A DNA stretch of 7,964 nucleotides. Origin: Anaerolineaceae bacterium UBA6801 (GTDB lineage Bacteria; Chloroflexota; Anaerolineae; Anaerolineales; Anaerolineaceae). The notes under the pieces are model-generated. The model saw only the letters and a list, made by a program, of their open reading frames with translations. It did no database searches and was not told the DNA's origin. Shown here piece by piece: positions 6,273 through 7,964 of this stretch. A program made the position numbers and the translations under genes. Each line of letters begins with the position of its first letter. Position 1 is the stretch's first letter. The stretch spans positions 4,118 through 12,081 of the forward strand of contig DKFH01000142.1 of assembly GCA_002452315.1 (NCBI GenBank), in the 5' to 3' direction.

Positions 6273-6301
6273 ATTATCCACAATTTTGAAGTTAATGTCA
6301 A
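6273..6301 (-). promoter_or_regulatory. Sigma-70-type promoter of the pheS operon
   Basis: On the - strand, TTGACA (6301-6296) is a perfect -35. A 17-base AT-rich spacer and GATAAT (6278-6273) as the -10 follow. Transcription should start near 6266, about 20 bases before stem I of the T-box, so the T-box falls at the very start of the transcript. The strong match fits a constitutive promoter with control left to the riboswitch. A short dyad, CAGTC-GGTT-GACTG (6313-6326), sits just upstream and has no assigned role. Confidence 0.88.
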
Positions 6302-6394
6302 GGTATCCTGAGCAGTCGGTTGACTGGATCCCTCATCGGGGGAGAGGCGGGTGCTTGAAGCAACACTCCGCTTTATCTATCTCATCCCCAGAAG

Positions 6395-6431
6395 AAAAAA
6401 CAGGTCTGGAGATGGTCAGCAGACCTGTTTT
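6395..6431 (-). terminator. Rho-independent terminator of thrS
   Basis: Perfect 12-base inverted arms, 6397-6408 and 6420-6431 (AAAACAGGTCTG with CAGACCTGTTTT), enclose an 11-base loop. On the - strand the T run extends to six bases (6400-6395). It lies 73 bases after the thrS stop codon and isolates thrS from the pheS promoter. With four T residues on the + strand it could act weakly in that direction too, though no + strand gene ends there. Confidence 0.93.
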
Positions 6432-6449
6432 GCCAAACCTCAATGATGC

Positions 6450-6502
6450 TACCGGTCATGGAAAGCTGAAACCCTGCCAGTCGACCTTTTCCTGACCGGG
6501 TA
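6450..6502 (-). repeat. Inverted repeat in the thrS 3' untranslated region
   Basis: TACCGGTCA (6450-6458) is complementary to TGACCGGGTA (6493-6502) apart from one extra G, which would bulge. The intervening 34 bases could be looped out in the thrS mRNA directly after the stop codon and ahead of the real terminator. There is no T run. It may be an RNA-stability hairpin or chance. Confidence 0.35.
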
Positions 6503-6504
6503 GG

Positions 6505-7964
6505 TCAACCAGCCACCTTATCAGCCACATCCTGCAAGGCCAAAGCCTTAAACTCCTCCACCGGCAGGGCACCCAGGCGCTCCCCACTGCGACGGCGGAC
6601 GTCCACCTGGCCGTTTTCCATTTCCCGGTCACCCACCACCAGCATAAAGGGCACCTTTTGCTTCTCAGCATCGCGGATCTTGGCGTTCATGCGGTCGCTG
6701 CGGTCGTCCACGTCCACCCGCAACCCGGCCGACTTGAGGCTATCCGCCACTTCGCGGGCAAAATCCACATGCCGGTCGGCGATGGGGATAATCACCACCT
6801 GCACCGGCGCCAGCCACACCGGGAACGCGCCGGCGTAATGCTCTATCAGAATGCCGAAAAAGCGCTCAATACTGCCCATCAATGCCCGGTGGACCATGTA
6901 GGGCTGGTGCGCCTGACCGTCCTCATCGATATAGGTCATATCAAAGCGTTCCGGGTTGTTAAAGTCAAACTGGATCGTCGAAAGCTGCCATGCGCGCCCC
7001 AGGGCATCCTTGATCTTCAAATCAATCTTGGGACCGTAGAACGCACCGCCGCCCTCATCGATCTCGTAGGGTAGTTCAGCCCGCTTGAGCGAGGCCTCCA
7101 GCGCGGCTTCAGCAGCCTGCCAGCGTTCCGGATCGCCGACGGCCTTCTCAGGACGGGTGCTCAGGTAGGCCTGGATATCCTCAAAGCCGAAGGAACGCAG
7201 GATGTGCAAGCTGAAGGAGAGCACAAAATCGATCTCCTCCGGCATCTGGCGTTCGGTGCAGAAGTGATGGGCATCATCCTGGGTGAAGCCGCGCACTCGC
7301 ATCAAGCCATGCATCACGCCGCTGCGCTCATAGCGGTAGACCGTGCCCTTTTCTGCGTAACGCATGGGCAAATCCCGGTACGAGCGGATGTCGGATTTGT
7401 AGATGGCGATGTGGAAGGGGCAATTCATCGGCTTGAGGTAGTATTGCTGGTTTTCAATCTCAATCGGCGCGTACATATTCTCTGCATAGAAGTCCAGGTG
7501 CCCGCTCGTCTTCCACAGTTCAGCCTTGCCGATATGCGGCGTGAACACAAAATCGTATCCGTTTTTGAGGTGCTCATCCTCCCAGAAGCGTTCCGCCAGG
7601 TGGCGGACCATGGCGCCCTTGGGATGCCACAGCACCAAACCGGAACCGACGGCATCATTGACGCTGTACAGGTCCAGTTCCCGGCCCAGCTTGCGATGGT
7701 CGCGCTTTTTGGCCTCTTCCAGGCGCCACAAGTGCTGCTTGAGGTCTTTAGGCGATAGCCAGGCTGTTCCGTAGATGCGCTGCAGCATGGGGTTGTGCTC
7801 GTCGCCGCGCCAATACGCGCCAGCCACGCTCATCAATTTGATCGCTTTGGGGTTGATCTGGCCCGTGTGCTCCAAATGGGGTCCGCGGCACAGGTCGACA
7901 AAGGTATCGCTCTTGTAGATGCTGATGACCGGTTTCTCGTCGACCGGGTTACCGTGCTCATCCA
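6505..7964 (-). CDS. thrS: Threonine--tRNA ligase, C-terminal 485+ residues (5' end outside window)
   Basis: Cytoplasmic class II synthetase that charges tRNA-Thr. The frame runs open to the right edge. A TTG at 7873-7875 is an internal Leu, not a start, because the upstream frame still encodes family sequence (YKSDTFVDLCRGPH). That segment carries the Cys (7888-7890) and His of the CRGPH half of the editing-domain metal motif. The catalytic core follows: the three zinc ligands are visible as Cys in MNCPFH (7420-7422), His in TQDDAHHF (7267-7269) and His in MVHRALMG (6889-6891). Motif 2 is YRYERSGVMHGLMRVRGFTQ and motif 3 is GSIERFFGILIEHYAG. The anticodon-binding domain begins near VQVVIIPIADRH and includes the DRSDRMNAKIRDAEKQKVPF segment. 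The stop is TGA at 6505-6507, followed by a terminator at 6395-6431. The missing part should be the TGS domain and the first half of the editing domain. Its own regulation lies outside the window. Confidence 0.97.
   Translation of the reverse strand, partial: DEHGNPVDEKPVISIYKSDTFVDLCRGPHLEHTGQINPKAIKLMSVAGAYWRGDEHNPMLQRIYGTAWLSPKDLKQHLWRLEEAKKRDHRKLGRELDLYSVNDAVGSGLVLWHPKGAMVRHLAERFWEDEHLKNGYDFVFTPHIGKAELWKTSGHLDFYAENMYAPIEIENQQYYLKPMNCPFHIAIYKSDIRSYRDLPMRYAEKGTVYRYERSGVMHGLMRVRGFTQDDAHHFCTERQMPEEIDFVLSFSLHILRSFGFEDIQAYLSTRPEKAVGDPERWQAAEAALEASLKRAELPYEIDEGGGAFYGPKIDLKIKDALGRAWQLSTIQFDFNNPERFDMTYIDEDGQAHQPYMVHRALMGSIERFFGILIEHYAGAFPVWLAPVQVVIIPIADRHVDFAREVADSLKSAGLRVDVDDRSDRMNAKIRDAEKQKVPFMLVVGDREMENGQVDVRRRSGERLGALPVEEFKALALQDVADKVAG

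Noticed and set aside
6313..6326. CAGTC-GGTT-GACTG dyad upstream of the pheS -35 as an operator
   Set aside because: Five-base arms are expected by chance at this frequency and match no operator I recognise.
6181..6495. 104-codon open frame on the + strand across the thrS-pheS gap
   Set aside because: It runs through T-box stem I, the pheS promoter and the thrS terminator, all better explained as - strand regulatory sequence.
7204..7758. 184-codon open frame on the + strand opposite thrS
   Set aside because: The opposite strand encodes the conserved ThrRS catalytic core. The + frame shows no family features and no ribosome binding site.
7873..7875. TTG as a start codon for thrS
   Set aside because: The frame continues upstream with conserved ThrRS sequence (FVDLCRGPH), so this is an internal leucine.

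Overview
The window reads as ordinary bacterial chromosome built around aminoacyl-tRNA synthetase genes, with one small foreign-looking insertion. It is GC-rich overall. A phenylalanine-type T-box leader, a PheS with the CxxC...CxxC insert also found in Firmicutes, and a long PheT fit a Gram-positive or Chloroflexota-like lineage. My best guess is Chloroflexota, class Anaerolineae, but that rests on general resemblance and is only a moderate-to-low confidence inference.

Layout from left to right: (1) the C-terminal part of a class I SAM-dependent methyltransferase on the + strand, cut by the left edge. (2) On the - strand and convergent with it, an aldo/keto reductase with its own extended -10 promoter and a rho-independent terminator. 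(3) A phenylalanyl-tRNA synthetase operon on the - strand, read as promoter, T-box leader with attenuator, pheS, a small four-helix-bundle (S23/IVS-type) gene, then pheT. (4) thrS on the - strand, with its 5' part beyond the right edge and a strong terminator behind it. All genes except the first are on the - strand.

The regulatory centre is the 5893-6504 gap, which contains no gene. It holds the thrS terminator (6395-6431), a near-consensus sigma-70 promoter (6273-6301) and a T-box riboswitch (5947-6247). The T-box can be read in detail: stem I with a UUC (Phe) specifier, stem II, a IIA/B-like element, stem III, the T-box sequence with a UGGU bulge, and competing antiterminator and terminator helices. 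It should couple pheS-pheT expression to uncharged tRNA-Phe.

The most unusual part is 4310-4847, between pheS and pheT. A low-GC four-helix-bundle gene is flanked on both sides by arrays of TTAGG-like units in inverted orientation. The left array repeats every 7 bases. The right array tiles eight contiguous units of alternating 7 and 8 bases, runs from the pheS stop codon and ends in the small gene's Shine-Dalgarno. This looks like a compact insertion cassette resembling the intervening sequences known from some 23S rRNA genes, but placed inside a protein-coding operon for the two subunits of one enzyme.
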